A DNA stretch of 64,000 nucleotides from Chondrilla cf. caribensis. Taxonomy: Eukaryota; Porifera; Demospongiae; Chondrillida; Chondrillidae. The translations under genes were made by a program, and so were the position numbers. The DNA lies in NCBI GenBank assembly GCA_964020155.1, contig OZ026556.1, forward strand, positions 3,620,001-3,684,000. The letters run 5' to 3'. The notes under the pieces are model-generated. The model was not told the DNA's origin, made no database searches, and saw only the letters and a program-made list of their open reading frames with translations. The number at the start of each line of letters is the position of its first letter. The first letter of the stretch is position 1. Shown here piece after piece: positions 10,808-23,249 of the stretch.

Positions 10808-12430
10808 CTAAGTACTGGCAACATGTACGTAAGTGGATTTCCAATTTGTAAAATGCCCAAGTAACTCCAGTCTTGAGCCAGAAGAGACCTCCATGTACAG
10901 TGTTGTAGAACTAGTTACTTACAGCATAGACCCTAGCTCTTACCCACACACAGTGTTAAGGTCCATATAATATGTTCAAAAGTGTATGCTCGCTGTTTGT
11001 GTTCATTTAAGATTTGCTATGAGAAGTGAATTAATGCTACAGAGTGGCACAAATGATACCAAGGAATGATGACCAATTTACTTGCATAAGCAAAATAATA
11101 TAGTTAAAATTTATCATTCAGGAGTAGCTATACATAGTGATTATACATGCAGTGACAGTGCACCTGATATCGTACAAAATCTGAGGGTGCATATGCCCAA
11201 AGGACAAGAACAACATTAGATGCATGCCCTCGTGAATGGGTTATAACTGGCTTATTGTAAATTTAAATGAACAAGATCACGAAAAAGGCTGTGTTTTTTA
11301 AACTTGAGTCATTGACAAATAACATAACTGAGGAATATTCACAATAAAATCATCCTTTTATATCTGTGATTCCACATATAGATGCCATAAAATCCTGCCA
11401 CAGTCATGCATGAACATATGTACTATGTACTATATGCATCCATAGACTCAGGCTACACAATGTCAAACTGCTTACAGGCTACACATGTAGTACACACTAT
11501 TACAACAGCCTCCTACTAGTGTAGGATTGGCACGGTTAAGGGTTAATCACCTTCCATGCAGGTTGTCTCACTAAACCCCTTGGTACTGTACATATGACCC
11601 CAGTATTAATTTTGCTATGTTTTTGCGAGAATTCATTTAGTATTATAATTATATTATATGCTACTGGTAGTATAATGTACAAATGATATAAACTCATTCA
11701 GTGAGTATATTCTGTGTTCCGATTAGTATAAAAAGTAGACTAACAATGAACACTCGACAAACAAGTAACACATAAGTTGTTGGCTCTCATCATCCATTAA
11801 TATTAATACCAGATGTTCCACTTGTTCATGTGGTTGATGTAAGATCCTAGCATACACGTTCCATGTATTGCCTTGATTGCTGCGTGGGTGATGCATAGAT
11901 TTAAATGTACACAATGTTCACTTTACTTGGGACATGGGATACCCATACGCTTACTACTATAGCTATAGTCTGTTAATGTCATGCCAACACCTTGTTTCAT
12001 ACAAATTACCTGCTAGTTGCCCTGTTGCTGTCAAACTTAGATTCCATGTTATGTGGTGCGGTCACTCAATGGTACAAGACAAATTATACCCAATTAGAAT
12101 TGAACTACAAGAGAGCATGGAGAGAGTAGTTGATTGACAGTCAAGCATACATCTGAGAACAACATTGGGCTGTAACAGCTCCATTACCAGCCTAACCACT
12201 GGTGTCACCCCAGCATCCACTGTCAGTATGTACATTGTCTACTCCTTACAAGTCTGAGCTCAAGTCTTATTTCTGACAACCTGTTACAGTATCGACCCAC
12301 AGTATATGTTGATTGGTACATTACATCAGAGGACACAATGGGTTTATTGGTTCAATGCATTATGCATGCAAGGTTCTTACCAAACACAGGTAGTCCTCCC
12401 ATCTCCCAGCTAATTTAGCAATCCAATTAA
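10808..12430. other. Right copy of 1.16-kb repeat and spacer
   Basis: 10776-11940 repeats 1618-2780. It is followed by the ~230-bp A-block repeat (about 11920-12140) and a short shared segment near 12190-12270. No gene is supported. Confidence 0.6.
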
Positions 12431-12437
12431 CCGAGGC

Positions 12438-12445
12438 TATATAAT
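12438..12445 (+). promoter_or_regulatory. TATA box of L6
   Basis: TATATAAT about 100 bp upstream of the L6 ATG. The surrounding promoter does not match the A or B types, so L6 has a third kind of 5' end. Confidence 0.4.
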
Positions 12446-12537
12446 ACGTGAATTTCTTCAGAGCTGAGAAATTTATCGTTGAGTTACTGGCACATACGTC
12501 TCCGGAGTTGATCCCTACAGTAACTGCAAATATCTTC

Positions 12538-13077
12538 ATGACAGTGATGATGTACAAACTTTTTGGTTTACTGCTCACATTTGAACTACTGCTTATTTGG
12601 AATGCTTTGGGCTGTGGTCCTAAACAAGTGAGTTATAAGTACAGATGCACTAACAGCTATCCAGGTTACACCTGAAATGTTCAATTTTTAATGTAATTGC
12701 TATAACAGTAAAGTAGTATCATCTTAAGAATTGATGTATATAAAAATATGACTAATTTTACTAGTATGTGCCGAATGATAATAAGTAATACTAGTCTATA
12801 CTCTCCACCACATACAGTGCACACCAAGTGAAGGACCTCTCCTCTACCACAAGCTGATGACCCCAAAGTGGATACAGGATCATGCTGCTATCAGTGGACT
12901 TGTGTCTGCAACTAATGCAGTCATGTGATTCAAGCCACCAGTAGATCATGCTCGACTCCTGAGAATACCGATATTCCAAAAAGGCCAAGTCCCGGAACAG
13001 GACATTGCAGTCTACATCAAAGTCTACCTTCGTAACCCACCAACTTCTGATTCCGATCCCATGTTTGGTATCTCTGG
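12538..13077 (+). pseudogene. L6, truncated L-family gene with a third type of exon 1
   Basis: Exon 1 is 12538-12627 and encodes a 30-residue signal peptide starting MTVMMYKLFG and ending NALGCGPKQ, unlike the other two exon-1 types; donor CAA|GTGAGT. Exon 2 begins at 12818 (CTPSEGPLLYHKL) in phase 0. It is broken twice: an in-frame TGA at 12926-12928 replaces the H/R of the MHFK/MRFK motif, and homology stops at about 13077, where the ~230-bp repeat begins. Its first loop (KPPVDHARLL) is the same as in L12 and L14, and its DPMFGIS matches L10. Confidence 0.85.
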
Positions 13078-14012
13078 ATGCAAATTACCTGCTAGTTGCC
13101 CTGTTGTTGTCAAACTTAGATTCCATGTTATGTGGTGTATTCACTCAAGGGAACAAGACCAATTAAACTCAATTAGAATTGAACTACAAGAGAACATGGA
13201 GAGAGTAGTTGATTGACAGTCATACGTCTGAGAACAACATTGGGCTGTAACACTGAACATGCTGTATATACATCATATACCAGAGACATACCCTGGTATA
13301 TGTATAAAGCGCAACATGTACACACTCCAGCAAAGGGCACAAAGTACATATATACTCGTCTGTTCTGGAAACAGCCCATGTTATGTGGTGTATTCACTCA
13401 AGAGAACAAGACCAATTAAACCCAATTAGCTATAGAATTCAACTACATTCAACTACATGATGACATAGGTTGGATGTGTGTGCCTTTTTGTATATGTGAC
13501 GTACAGTTTTAAAGAGTATGTGATGTGCACTTTACTTGGGATGTGGGATGCGTACGCTTACTACTATAGCTATACTCCATTAATGTCATGCCTACACCTT
13601 GATTCATACAAACTACCTACTAGTTGCCCTGTTGCTGTCAAACTTAGATTCCATGTTATGTGGTGCGGTCACTCAACGGTACAAGACAAATTATACCCAA
13701 TTAGAATTGAACTACAAGAGAACATGGAGAGAGTAGTTGATTGACAGTCATACGTCTGAGAACAACATTGGGCTGTAACACTGAACATGCTGTATATACA
13801 TCATATACCAGAGACATACCCTGGTATATGTATAAAGTGCAACATGTACACACCCCAGCAAAGGGTACAAAGTCATATGCACTCTTCCCATCCTGGAAAC
13901 ATCCCAGACCATTAGTGTCTCCCTGTAACCCATTGTCCTATATGTACAGGACATATACACAACATTATCTCTCAAGTGTGAGTATGTCTGCATGAATTTA
14001 ATTACCAAGGGC
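13078..14012. other. Repeat-derived spacer with orphan A-type promoter
   Basis: Contains two copies of the ~230-bp repeat (about 13080-13215 and 13530-13745). The first is followed by an A-type promoter fragment that has the dyad (13275-13301, one arm mismatch) but no TATA box or gene. The second leads into the real L7 promoter. Confidence 0.6.
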
Positions 14013-14020
14013 TATAAAAG
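13741..14020 (+). promoter_or_regulatory. L7 promoter with dyads and TATA box
   Basis: TATAAAAG is at 14013-14020. The main dyad at 13803-13829 has one mismatch (CCAGAG against CCCTGG), and the second dyad lies near 13936-13953. Confidence 0.55.
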
Positions 14021-14124
14021 ACTGGACTTCAGCTGATAGGTTAATTCTTGAACTGCTTACTATACGTACATATAAGGTAGCCTCCAAAGAGGTCGTTTCT
14101 GCAAGGATTAATAATATCTTCACG

Positions 14125-14980
14125 ATGTTGATGATGACTAACCTTCTCAGTTTGCTGTTTGCAATTGAAATAATGTTCATTGGCAATGCTTTGGGTTGTC
14201 GTTATGATGAGGTGAGTTATAATAGTAATAATATAGTATTGCTGCAGCATAAAATGTGGTGACCATATATAGTACTATGGAATATACATGGCCAGGTTGG
14301 ATGTGTATTAATAATGAGTATGTAATACTTTCTACCACCTGGTCTATACTCTCCACCAAATACAGTGCACACCAAGTAAAGGACCTCTCCTCTACCACAA
14401 GTTGATGACCTCAAAGTGGATACAGGATCATGCTGCTATCACTGGACTTGTGTCTGCAACTAATGCAGTCATGCGCTTCAAGTTGGGGACAGGTGCTGGT
14501 CGACTCCTGAGAATACCGATATTCCAAAGAGGACAAGTCCAAGAAGAGGACATTGTAGTCTACATCAAAGTCTACCTTCGTAACCCACCAACTTCTGATT
14601 CTGATATTTTCATAAGTATTTGTGATGGAACTGTCTGCAATGCAATTACTGTGTTAGATAGGGGGAACTATCCGAATTTTGCATGCAACTATGTTAGCTT
14701 CGATAGTGGGCCTATTCGTAGCAATCCTCGGTCCCTTGGCAGCTGTGGTGGGATTCCCATCACATACACCACATACCCCAATGAAGTTACCCTCACATTC
14801 TACCCCAGCGAGCAGTTGGGAACCTTCCACATCATACCAGATGGAGGATACACCACTGTAGGCTCATTCACTAAGAAGTTGGACCTCACTCAAGGACTCT
14901 TCTTGGAGGTGTACGGGGATGATGTCAATGAACAATACTTGTTGCAGTACATGCAAGTTGAGATCAAGGCCAACCAGTAG
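14125..14980 (+). CDS. L7, A-type two-exon secreted protein
   Basis: Exon 1 is 14125-14211 (signal peptide ends GCRYDE) and exon 2 is 14366-14980, phase 0; 233 aa. It has the usual scaffold and five exon-2 cysteines. Loops: TGAGRLL, then DIFISICDG in place of DPLIGICDG, TVLDRGNYPNFACNYVSF, and an unusual RSNPRSLGSCGG lacking the common QF. VQEED replaces VPEED. The DIFISICDG/TVLDRGNYP block is shared with L9, a B-type pseudogene 12 kb away, which suggests sequence exchange. Function unknown. Confidence 0.85.
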
Positions 14981-16650
14981 ACTTGAATTTGATAAATTAG
15001 AAACAGATTCAAACCAGGTCCAATAAAATATTATGTTTTCATAGACCACATTTCAAGCATTTACACATCAGTGACAAATACATCTAGACATATATTATAG
15101 GTTTGCATTGAATGTGCACACTAATAGACTAAATATTAGTATAATAATATTATATTTTGATATAGTATATTATCCATATTTGAGTTCATGCTTATTATGG
15201 TTTGCATTTAAACTACCGTATGCGCGGAAATTTTCGCGGTACTAAACTTTCGCGGTTTTCGTAGTCTTCGCACACGCCCTATGGGCGGAAAGTGCGGAAG
15301 ACGGTCTAGCCCGAATAGCGATTAGTTCACACCTTGGCATTACCTGACCACGAATTGCACAAGATGGCGGCCCCTCCTTCAAGCGGATAAAATCGAGCGT
15401 ACAAACTGCAGTTGCTGAAGCTATCCTGTCGATTGTGCAAGCTTCTTCTTCGGGATTTTCGGCATACGTATACTCCGAACGAAGCGAATGACACCAAAGG
15501 GATGATTTCGAATCGATACGATATATTTCGATATTTTTGCCATACCCAGTTGGTAGGCAGACTATGTTGTCCTTCCCGACAAATGCACTAGTAATAAATA
15601 CTACATGTGATGAAGGGACGATGCAAGAATCGTCGTTTCAAATCTCAAAGTGTCCATTATTGCTTTAGTCGAATTTTATTCATGGTCATTAATGCCTGAA
15701 TAATAATGTATGTGCCTTTTGGTATATGTGATGTACAAGTGTATATATGCGTTGTTCACTTTACTTGGGATGTGGGATGCCTACGCTTACTACTATAGCT
15801 ATAGACCGTTACTGTCATGCCTACACCTTGTTTCATACAAATTACCTGCTAGTTGCCCTGTTGCTGTCAAACTTGTATTCCATGTTATGTGGTGTATTTA
15901 CTCAAGTGAACCAGTCAAATTAAACCCAATTGAAATTCAACTACAAGAGAACATGGAGAGAGTAGTTGATTAACATCGTCATACATCTGAGAACAACACT
16001 GGGCTGTAACACTGCCATGACAGGGATGTACACTGGTAAATAGTATTAAATACAATATGCACACACCTGGGCTGAGGGTACAAGATATGTATGCACATGA
16101 AATAAGGTTCTCCTGTACTGGGACCAGCCCAACCACTGGTGTCACCCCAATATCCACTGTCAGTACGAACATGTCCACTCGTTACTAGTGTGAGCTCAAG
16201 TCATACTTCTTGACAAACTTTGGGACACTAGCTTGTTGTTCTGCTAACAAGTATTAACTTGGAGGCAGATTTGCAGTACTGTATATTCATGTACTTCATC
16301 TCAAGTGTTGTGTGTACATTGCAGTACATACGTATATATACAACATTGGGCTGTAACACTGAACATGCTGTATATACATTATATCCCAGGGACATACCCT
16401 GGTATATGTATAAAATACAACATGTATACACACCCCAGTGAAGGGCACAAAGTGCATATACATCCTTCTGTCCTGCACAGGAGCAACCCAACATTGGTGT
16501 CAGCCTATAATCCATAATTGTCCTCCATATGTACATGTGTGCTCCCTGCAAGTTTTAGACAATCATATCCTATTCATTCTTCCTGCTTTTGACTTCAATT
16601 CTGCAATACTTAAAGTTTGTACTTTGTAGTGTATGTGGTGCTATGGGGTC
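14981..16650. other. L7 3' flank, inserted element and orphan promoter repeat
   Basis: The 3' flank is interrupted at about 15208-15592 by an inserted element. It is followed by the ~230-bp repeat (about 15750-15975), a segment like 4860-5200, and an orphan A-type promoter fragment (about 16330-16550) whose dyad (about 16380-16405) has one arm changed. No gene follows. This marks the right edge of the A block. Confidence 0.6.
15208..15592. mobile_element. GC-richer insertion in L7 3' flank
   Basis: The L-gene 3' flank breaks after TTATGGTTTGCATTTAA and resumes at AGTAATAAATACTACATG, by comparison with 7170-7350. The ~385 bp between are GC-richer and begin with CCGTATGCGCGGAAATTTTC and repeated TTTCGCGG. 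I see no coding frame and no clear terminal repeat. Probably a non-autonomous element. Confidence 0.5.
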
Positions 16651-17030
16651 AATTATCTGTGGTCTCGTAATATATATACGTAATAACACCACACTTGACT
16701 AGGTATGGATCAAATATCAGTTTGACATGTCCCTGTGGTATGTGCGGTCCTGACTTAAACTGACTTCCACCGAAGGCGAACAAATGAACAATGAAATTCA
16801 ATTGATCAAAATTAATTCACTCTACAGCCTAGACACTGCCACGAGGTACTACACGTGTATGTTGTGTGCGCATGCGTGTATGTGGTGTGTGTTAGCACGT
16901 GACATACAGCGCGAGATACAAAAATCACCCATGCATAACTAAGTACAAGCACACGATACATTAACATATGCAGTTAATGTCTGTACGCCACATCCCCACT
17001 GCCCTTAGTTATGCCAAAAGGTGCTTAGTG
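16650..17030. other. No gene seen
   Basis: Unique-looking AT-rich sequence with an alternating purine-pyrimidine patch near 16860-16895 (TGTGCGCATGCGTGTATG). No open frame, RNA or repeat family is recognised. Confidence 0.4.
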
Positions 17031-17034
17031 TTTT

Positions 17035-18945
17035 TCTTCCTATTCTCTTCCAGGCATTGAAACATTACGCACCTCCAAATGTAACTATGGTTAGGGGCAA
17101 CTTACAGAGATGGGAAGTTTTTCAGACTTTAGTTTACAGCCCCAGCTAGGTCTGACTAAAGTATCAGGTTGACACATTCCCGCTCCCATGAGCTATTCCA
17201 GAAGGTGCTGGGTGTTTTCTCCTATACTCTCTCATGCATTGAAAAATATTAAGTACATCCAAATGTAGCTAGGGTTAGGGGTGACGTATGGAGTTGAGAA
17301 GTCATACATAATAGTACACATACTTTGTATGTACATTCACATGCATGGTGGTGCTATAGAACTTATGGTGACCACCCAGGCTATTTTACATTCGGCCACT
17401 GGTCACCACAACCAAAACAGTGGAGTATATAGCCTATAGCAACACGAATCATTATGCATGCCCATCCCCCTTGATGTAATATGAAAATCGTGGTGACCAG
17501 CAGGAAAATTTCAAATTTTATGGCTGGTCACCAAAGACTCATCAGTGTCCATGTGATGCATCATATCACAAATACTGATGCAAGTGCTTAACATGCAATT
17601 CTTCTATACTTTACCATACATTGAAAATATATTATATATGGACATGGGAATTGTTTCATATGTTAGTTCACGTCCCCAGCTAGGTCTGAGAAAAATATCA
17701 GATTGATATGCCCACTTTCCCATCAGCCATTCAAAAAGGTGCTTAACGTTTATTTCTCCTATGCTTTACCGTACATTGAAAAATATTAAGCACCTCCGAA
17801 TGTAGCTGGGGTTACAGGCAACATACAGACATGGGAATTGTTTCATATGTTAGTTCTTGTCCCAGCTAGGTCTGGGAAAAATATCTGGTTGACACGCCCA
17901 CTTTCCCATGAGCTATTCAAAAAGGTGTACAACGTTCATTTCTTCTATACTTTACCATATAGTGAAAGGGGTTACGGATAGCATACGGACATGGGAATTA
18001 TTTCATATGTTAATTCACGTCCCCAGCTAAATTGCAGAAAAATATCAGATTGAAACGCCAACATTCCTATGAGCTATTCAAAAAGGTGCAACGTTCATTT
18101 CTCCTATACTTTACCATACAATGAAAAAATATTAAGCACCTACGAATGTAGCTGGGGTTACAGGCAACATACAGACATGGAAATTGTTTTTCATATGTTA
18201 GTTCTCATACCCAACTAGGTTGGGGACAAATATCAGGTTGATACGCCCACTTACAAATGAGCTATTCAAAAAGGTGCTTAATGTTCATTTATCCTATACT
18301 TTACCATACATTGAAAATATATTAAGCACCTCCAAATATAGCTGGGGTTACAGGCAACATACGGACATGGGAATTGTTTCATATGTTAGTTCATGTCCCC
18401 AGCTAAGTTGGGGAATATTATCAGGTTGATACGCCCACTTTCCCATGAGATATTCAAAAGGTGCTTAACATTAATTCATCCTATACTTTACCATATAGTG
18501 AAATAATATTAAGCATCTCCGAATGTAGCTGGGGTTATGGGCAACATACGGACATGAAAATTGCTTCATATGTTAGTTTACATCCCCAGCTAAGTCGGAG
18601 AAAAATATCAGATTGATACACCCACTTTCCCATGAGCTATTCAAAAAGGTGCTTAACGTTTATTTCTCATATACTTCCCCATACATTGAAAAAATATTAA
18701 GCACCTCTGAATGTAGCTGGGGTTATAGGAAACATACACTGACATGAAAATTGTATCATATGTTAGTTCACGTCCCCAGCTAAGTCGGGGAAAGTATCAG
18801 GTTGATACGCCCACTTTCCGATGAGCTATTCAAAAAGGTGCTTAACGTTCATTATTCCTATACTTACCAATACATTGAAAAATATTTATTTTAATCACCT
18901 CTGAATGTAGCTGGGGTTATGGGCAACATACGGACATAAAGCTAG
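17035..18945. repeat. ~188-bp satellite array
   Basis: About ten head-to-tail copies of a ~188-bp unit. The block GTAGCTGGGGTTA recurs near 17805, 18151, 18341, 18528, 18716 and 18909, with a 5'-truncated copy near 17965 and more diverged copies from 17070. Each unit holds CCCACTTTCCCATGAGCTAT and AAAAGGTGCTTAACGTT. Copies diverge mostly by single bases, and the array ends are more divergent than its centre. No open frame runs through it. It separates the A-type gene block from the CHTF18 block. Confidence 0.85.
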
Positions 18946-19085
18946 CTTATATTAACTCTGAATATGTATGGCCGATATAACACAAACTACAAGCATCGTA
19001 ACTTTTTTCTTCAATGCTAATAGAATATCAGTTTTAAACTTGCTAAAGTAACCAAGACTCTACGCATATGACTATAATGTGCTTT

Positions 19086-19087
<2 letters not shown>

Positions 19088-19148
<61 letters not shown>
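19088..19148. repeat. (TG)n microsatellite
   Basis: About 30 uninterrupted TG dinucleotides followed by a degenerate tail. The Cys/Val or Thr/His open frames across it are artefacts. Confidence 0.95.
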
Positions 19149-19151
<3 letters not shown>

Positions 19152-19862
19152 GCATGTGCATGCGTACTGGCATACATACAGTACATTTTGAGCCCTAGGT
19201 ACCTCCACCAGAACATGTGGACTATCAGGAGTGTCACACTTAGAGAAAATCGAAAGATGGTCAAATATTGCATACCACTTTGAAGCTAGCAACTTGAACA
19301 AGTATTATATAAACATAATTGTTGTATGATTGGGGTCAAGATCAAAGGAAAAAGTGTGCATTCGCAGCGTATACTGCACACTTTTTTCAATTAACACCAA
19401 CAAAAGTGTGCAATATACCTAAGCGCCCAGTGTTATCATAACTGTTATCATAACAATTAGCAATCTTTTCGGCGACCCTGAATTTTCGATATTAAGAAAG
19501 CTGGAGAAGCTGCCGCATCGATCCTGTTGGGAAGAATTGCAAAGTTCGCCATACAAATAAGCGCCTACAACAAGCAAGTTATTATATAGGGAGCTGTGCA
19601 ATGGCTCTATATTGCACTCGCCCTCGGGCGCTTCGCGCCCTCGGGACTCGAACAATATATAATTATGCGCCATTGCACAGCTCCCTATATAATAACTATT
19701 ACTTACAATACAATTTCAACAATACAAACAGAACATATACACACATATAATATGTACATAATGGCCATGAATGTGGTACATCAAGACCATGTACGAATGT
19801 AAGTACGTACATATATATATAAAGATCATTTGTATGAGGTCAATTTAGATTCCAATAAGCCA
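19149..19862. other. Spacer between satellite and CHTF18 3' end
   Basis: Contains a palindromic element at 19578-19696 and otherwise no recognised feature. The last ~150 bases (from about 19730) are the CHTF18 3' flank, conserved at 38490, 49110 and 58550. Confidence 0.5.
19578..19696. repeat. Palindromic element with 28-bp perfect arms
   Basis: Arms at 19578-19605 and 19669-19696 are exact reverse complements (starting GTTATTATATAGGGAGCTG). The loop holds a second short inverted motif around CCCTCGGGCGCTTCGCGCCC. Probably a small foldback element; no target duplication could be defined. Confidence 0.75.
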
Positions 19863-22260
19863 TTATAAGAAGTCTTGTATCTTGATTGGTCTTCTGACAG
19901 CATTGAGGAAGCCCTCGTTATATCTGAACCACAGCGGATGTCTGATACTGCCTGCCTTGGGGTCCGCTCTACTGGGAGTTGTATCTGAACAGGTTGACAA
20001 GAACACATGATTGAGGGCATGGAAGGTTGTCTGCTTATGTGTGTGTACTTGTAGCATGTTAGAAGAGGTTAAGCTGTACACTTGTATACTGTACAGCACT
20101 CTCAACTAACAAAACAGTACCAGCTGTACAAATCTGCACTCATGGCAAAGGAAAAAGAAGTTTTTCTTTCCCTGTCCACAACATCCATACAGCACATACA
20201 GTAGGGCTATCTTTTACAACTACCATTACACCACCACTCCTCCCCTAGCATGTACCACCACTCCTCCCCTACCATGTACCACCACTCCCCCCCTACCATG
20301 TACCACCACTCCTCCCCTACCACGTACCACCACTCCTCCCCTACCATGTACCACCACTCCTCCCCTACCATGTACCACCACTCCCCCCTACCATGTACCA
20401 CCACTCCTCCCCTACCATGTACCACCACTCCTCCCCTACCATGCACCACCACTCCTCCCCCACCATGTACCACCACTCCCCTCCTACCATGTACCACCAC
20501 TCCTCCCCTACCATGCACCACCACTCCTCCCCTACCATGTACCACCACTCCCCCCTACCATGTACCATCACTCCTCCCCATCATGTACATGTCTGTACAT
20601 GCACACGACAAGCATATTGTATGTGCAGTTGTACGGTTTCTATTATACATGTAGTTGGTCTCCACTCTGACTGCACTCCGATTTCTACCTTTTCTCTTCT
20701 TTAGTTTGTTTTCTGATGCTCGAGTAAAAAAGTCCATAGCCGCCTACATGGGTAGGGAGGTTGACATGAGGAATGCATCTGAGAATCCTTAATACAACAA
20801 GACAAACAGAACAGTTTGAGCATGGGCTGTGGTACCACATACAGGGTTTGTGCTAAGACTTTAGTATTCCTACATATTGGGTTGAACAGATCTGGAGAGC
20901 TCTGCATTATACGTTCATATGAAGTTGAAAGTGAGCATAAATGTGCACACGTATATCCTGATTAGTGGCAAGCATCAGAGACTGACAGGGATACATATCA
21001 CATGTATCCCTGAGATCCACAGATGTGACAATTGATTAATCAACTAGCTACCAAAGGTTAGCAGGTGACTAATCAGGATACCTACTAATTATATCACCCT
21101 CAGTATCTTATACAAATCACTCCCTGTGATTATTGTAACACAATCACACTACATACAACTAGTACACTGACTAGTACCTTGCGTTTCCTCAATCTAGCTG
21201 GGGTTCTCTCAGTTTGTACCATCTCTGTGACTGTCAAGGGTATCCTCTTTGGAGTAGAGGACTTCAGCATACTGGTGTACTTGCCACCGGGTTCCTTTCC
21301 CTCATCAGGAGCTTGTTGACCTTTGTGCAGTACTCGTTCTGCTCTTCTCATCTTCTCCATCTCCACCTGCAGCAAGCAGACACAGATGAATGCACAGCAC
21401 CTGATATGTGTTAGCTGCGTATTATCTACAATGTGACAATGATCATTTCTTCAAAGTGACAATCTGTTTCATATCTTACAATAATTCACTGATTCTCTGT
21501 TTGTTTGATAGTTCATGAACTCCTCCTTTAGTTCACACACTATTGATGTCAAACTTGCCAAATGCCCTCAGCAGCATACATGGAGTGTCCTCAGAGGGGG
21601 GAGGGGGATTTCAGTCTAGGCATTCCCTCCAGAATTTGAACAAAACAGTACAATTATTGGACATTATGTGTCCACAGGAGGAAGTGGCATAATTAGATGC
21701 AAAGTGTGATTATGACATAGGGGTTAACATGCCTGTTGGGCAGGTCCTTCAACTAGTGTACAACAAACAGTATAATCATACTATGATTCACATATTTTGA
21801 CAATGTTTGTTCGTTTACAAACTCCTCCTACAGTTTGTATGCTTTCATGTAGTAGATGTAACATAACGGAATGTTCAATGATGATCACGGCACAAAGGCA
21901 ACATTCATGTAGAGGTGGCCTTCAGTACAGGCTTCACTGTATTTTACACACTGTCTCCTATTTCTCGTCTCTCTTCGATAATTGATCTCAAACAACTAAA
22001 GTAGTGTCAATGTGCTAGGAGGTTGGCTTATCCAGACTCCACTGTACAGTACGTAAGTCAGTGTATGCACATATTTGTGAAGGTAAGTAGCTGGGATCCA
22101 TCCTCAGTACACAAATGTTTGGGAGTACATACAAAGCAGTAATAGGTGTGACATATGCAAACAAATGTATGGTACCTCTCTGGAAATCAACTGCTTGGCA
22201 GCATATGTTAGCTGCCTCCGTTGAGGTAGTCCTGAAAACCTCACCAGTAGGTCTATATTT
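19863..22260 (-). pseudogene. CHTF18: CHTF18 last four exons, copy 1
   Basis: Four exons on the minus strand with consensus splice sites and compatible phases: 22176-22260 (NIDLLVRFSG...LTYAAKQLISRE), 21178-21366 (VEMEKMRRAERVLHKG...RLRKRK), 20689-20743 (AAMDFFTRASENK...) and 19863-19984 (...HPLWFRYNEGFLNAVRR...DFL, stop TAA). They match the C-terminus of human CHTF18, where LTYQxKQLIAREIEVEKMRRAE and VWFRFNEGxxNAVRR occur. CHTF18 is the large subunit of the CTF18-RFC clamp loader that acts with PCNA at replication forks and in cohesion. Each exon is open, but the exons that should precede them are missing or damaged, so this is probably a partial copy. Confidence 0.9.
20230..20577. repeat. 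24-bp minisatellite in CHTF18 intron
   Basis: About 14 copies of a 24-bp unit containing CCATGTACCACCACTCCTCC, in the intron before the last CHTF18 exon. Related arrays lie at the same place in the other copies (about 38900-39070, 49605-49725 and 59355-59640). A unit length divisible by three keeps the frames open; the predicted peptides are not real. Confidence 0.9.
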
Positions 22261-22404
22261 CTGCATGGGAGAAGGGGAGAGGTGAAGGTTACACAATCCA
22301 TCCATTGATGTACTACACATATACATACATTCAGTGGAGCCTGTCCATGAAGACATCCCAGCTGCTAACACAAGGTATTATAAAGAGGTACTATAACTGT
22401 AACT

Positions 22405-23247
22405 GTAAGAAAGGATACAACTGTAGTGTACAGACACACCCAGGGAGGATACAGTTGTAGTGTACAGACACACCCAGGGAGGATACAACTGTAGCGTACA
22501 GACACACCCAGGGAGGATACAACTGTAGCGTACAGACACATCCAGGGAGGATACAACTGTAGCATACAGACACATCCAGGGAGGATACAACTGTAGCATA
22601 CAGACACACCAAGGGAGGATACAACTGTAGCGTACAGACACACCCAGGGAGGATACAACTGTAGCGTACAGACACATCCAGGGAGGATACAACTGTAGCG
22701 TACAGACACACCCAGGGAGGATACAACTGTAACGTACAGACACACCCAGGGAGGATACAACTGTAACGTACAGACACACCCAGGGAGGATACAACTGTAG
22801 CGTACAGACACACCCAGGGAGGATACAACTGTAGCGTACAGACACACCCAGGGAGGATACAGTTGTAGTGTACAGACACACCCAGGGAGGATACAACTGT
22901 AATGTACAGACACACCCAGGGAGGATATAACTGTAGCGTACAGACACATCCAGGGAGGATACAACTGTAGCGTACAGACACACCCAGGGAGGATACAACT
23001 GTAGCGTACAGACACACCCAGGGAGGATACAACTGTAGTGTACAGACACACCCAGGGAGGATACAACTGTAACGTACAGACACACCCAGGGAGGATACAA
23101 CTGTAACGTACAGACACACCCAGGGAGGATACAACTGTAGTGTACAGACACACCCAGGGAGGATACAACTGTAGCGTATAGACACACCCAGGGAGGATAC
23201 AACTGTAGTGTACAGACACACCCAGGGAGGATACAACTGTAGCGTAC
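22405..23247. repeat. 34-bp minisatellite, ~25 copies
   Basis: Head-to-tail 34-bp units with the core ACACACCCAGGGAGGATACA, next to the LTYAAKQ exon of CHTF18 on its intron side. Homologous arrays of different length occur at 32985-33215, 41245-41712 and 61650-61745. Variation is mainly GTGTACAG against GCGTACAG and AACGTACAG. There are no spacers, so it is not a CRISPR array. Confidence 0.95.
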
Positions 23248-23249
23248 AT

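Noticed and set aside
20207..20654. Proline/histidine-rich open frames on both strands
   Set aside because: Product of the 24-bp minisatellite in a CHTF18 intron; also at 38853-39193, 49465-49807 and 59253-59918.
22405..23247. CRISPR-like appearance of regular repeats
   Set aside because: Units are directly adjacent with no unique spacers, and the setting is a spliced animal genome.
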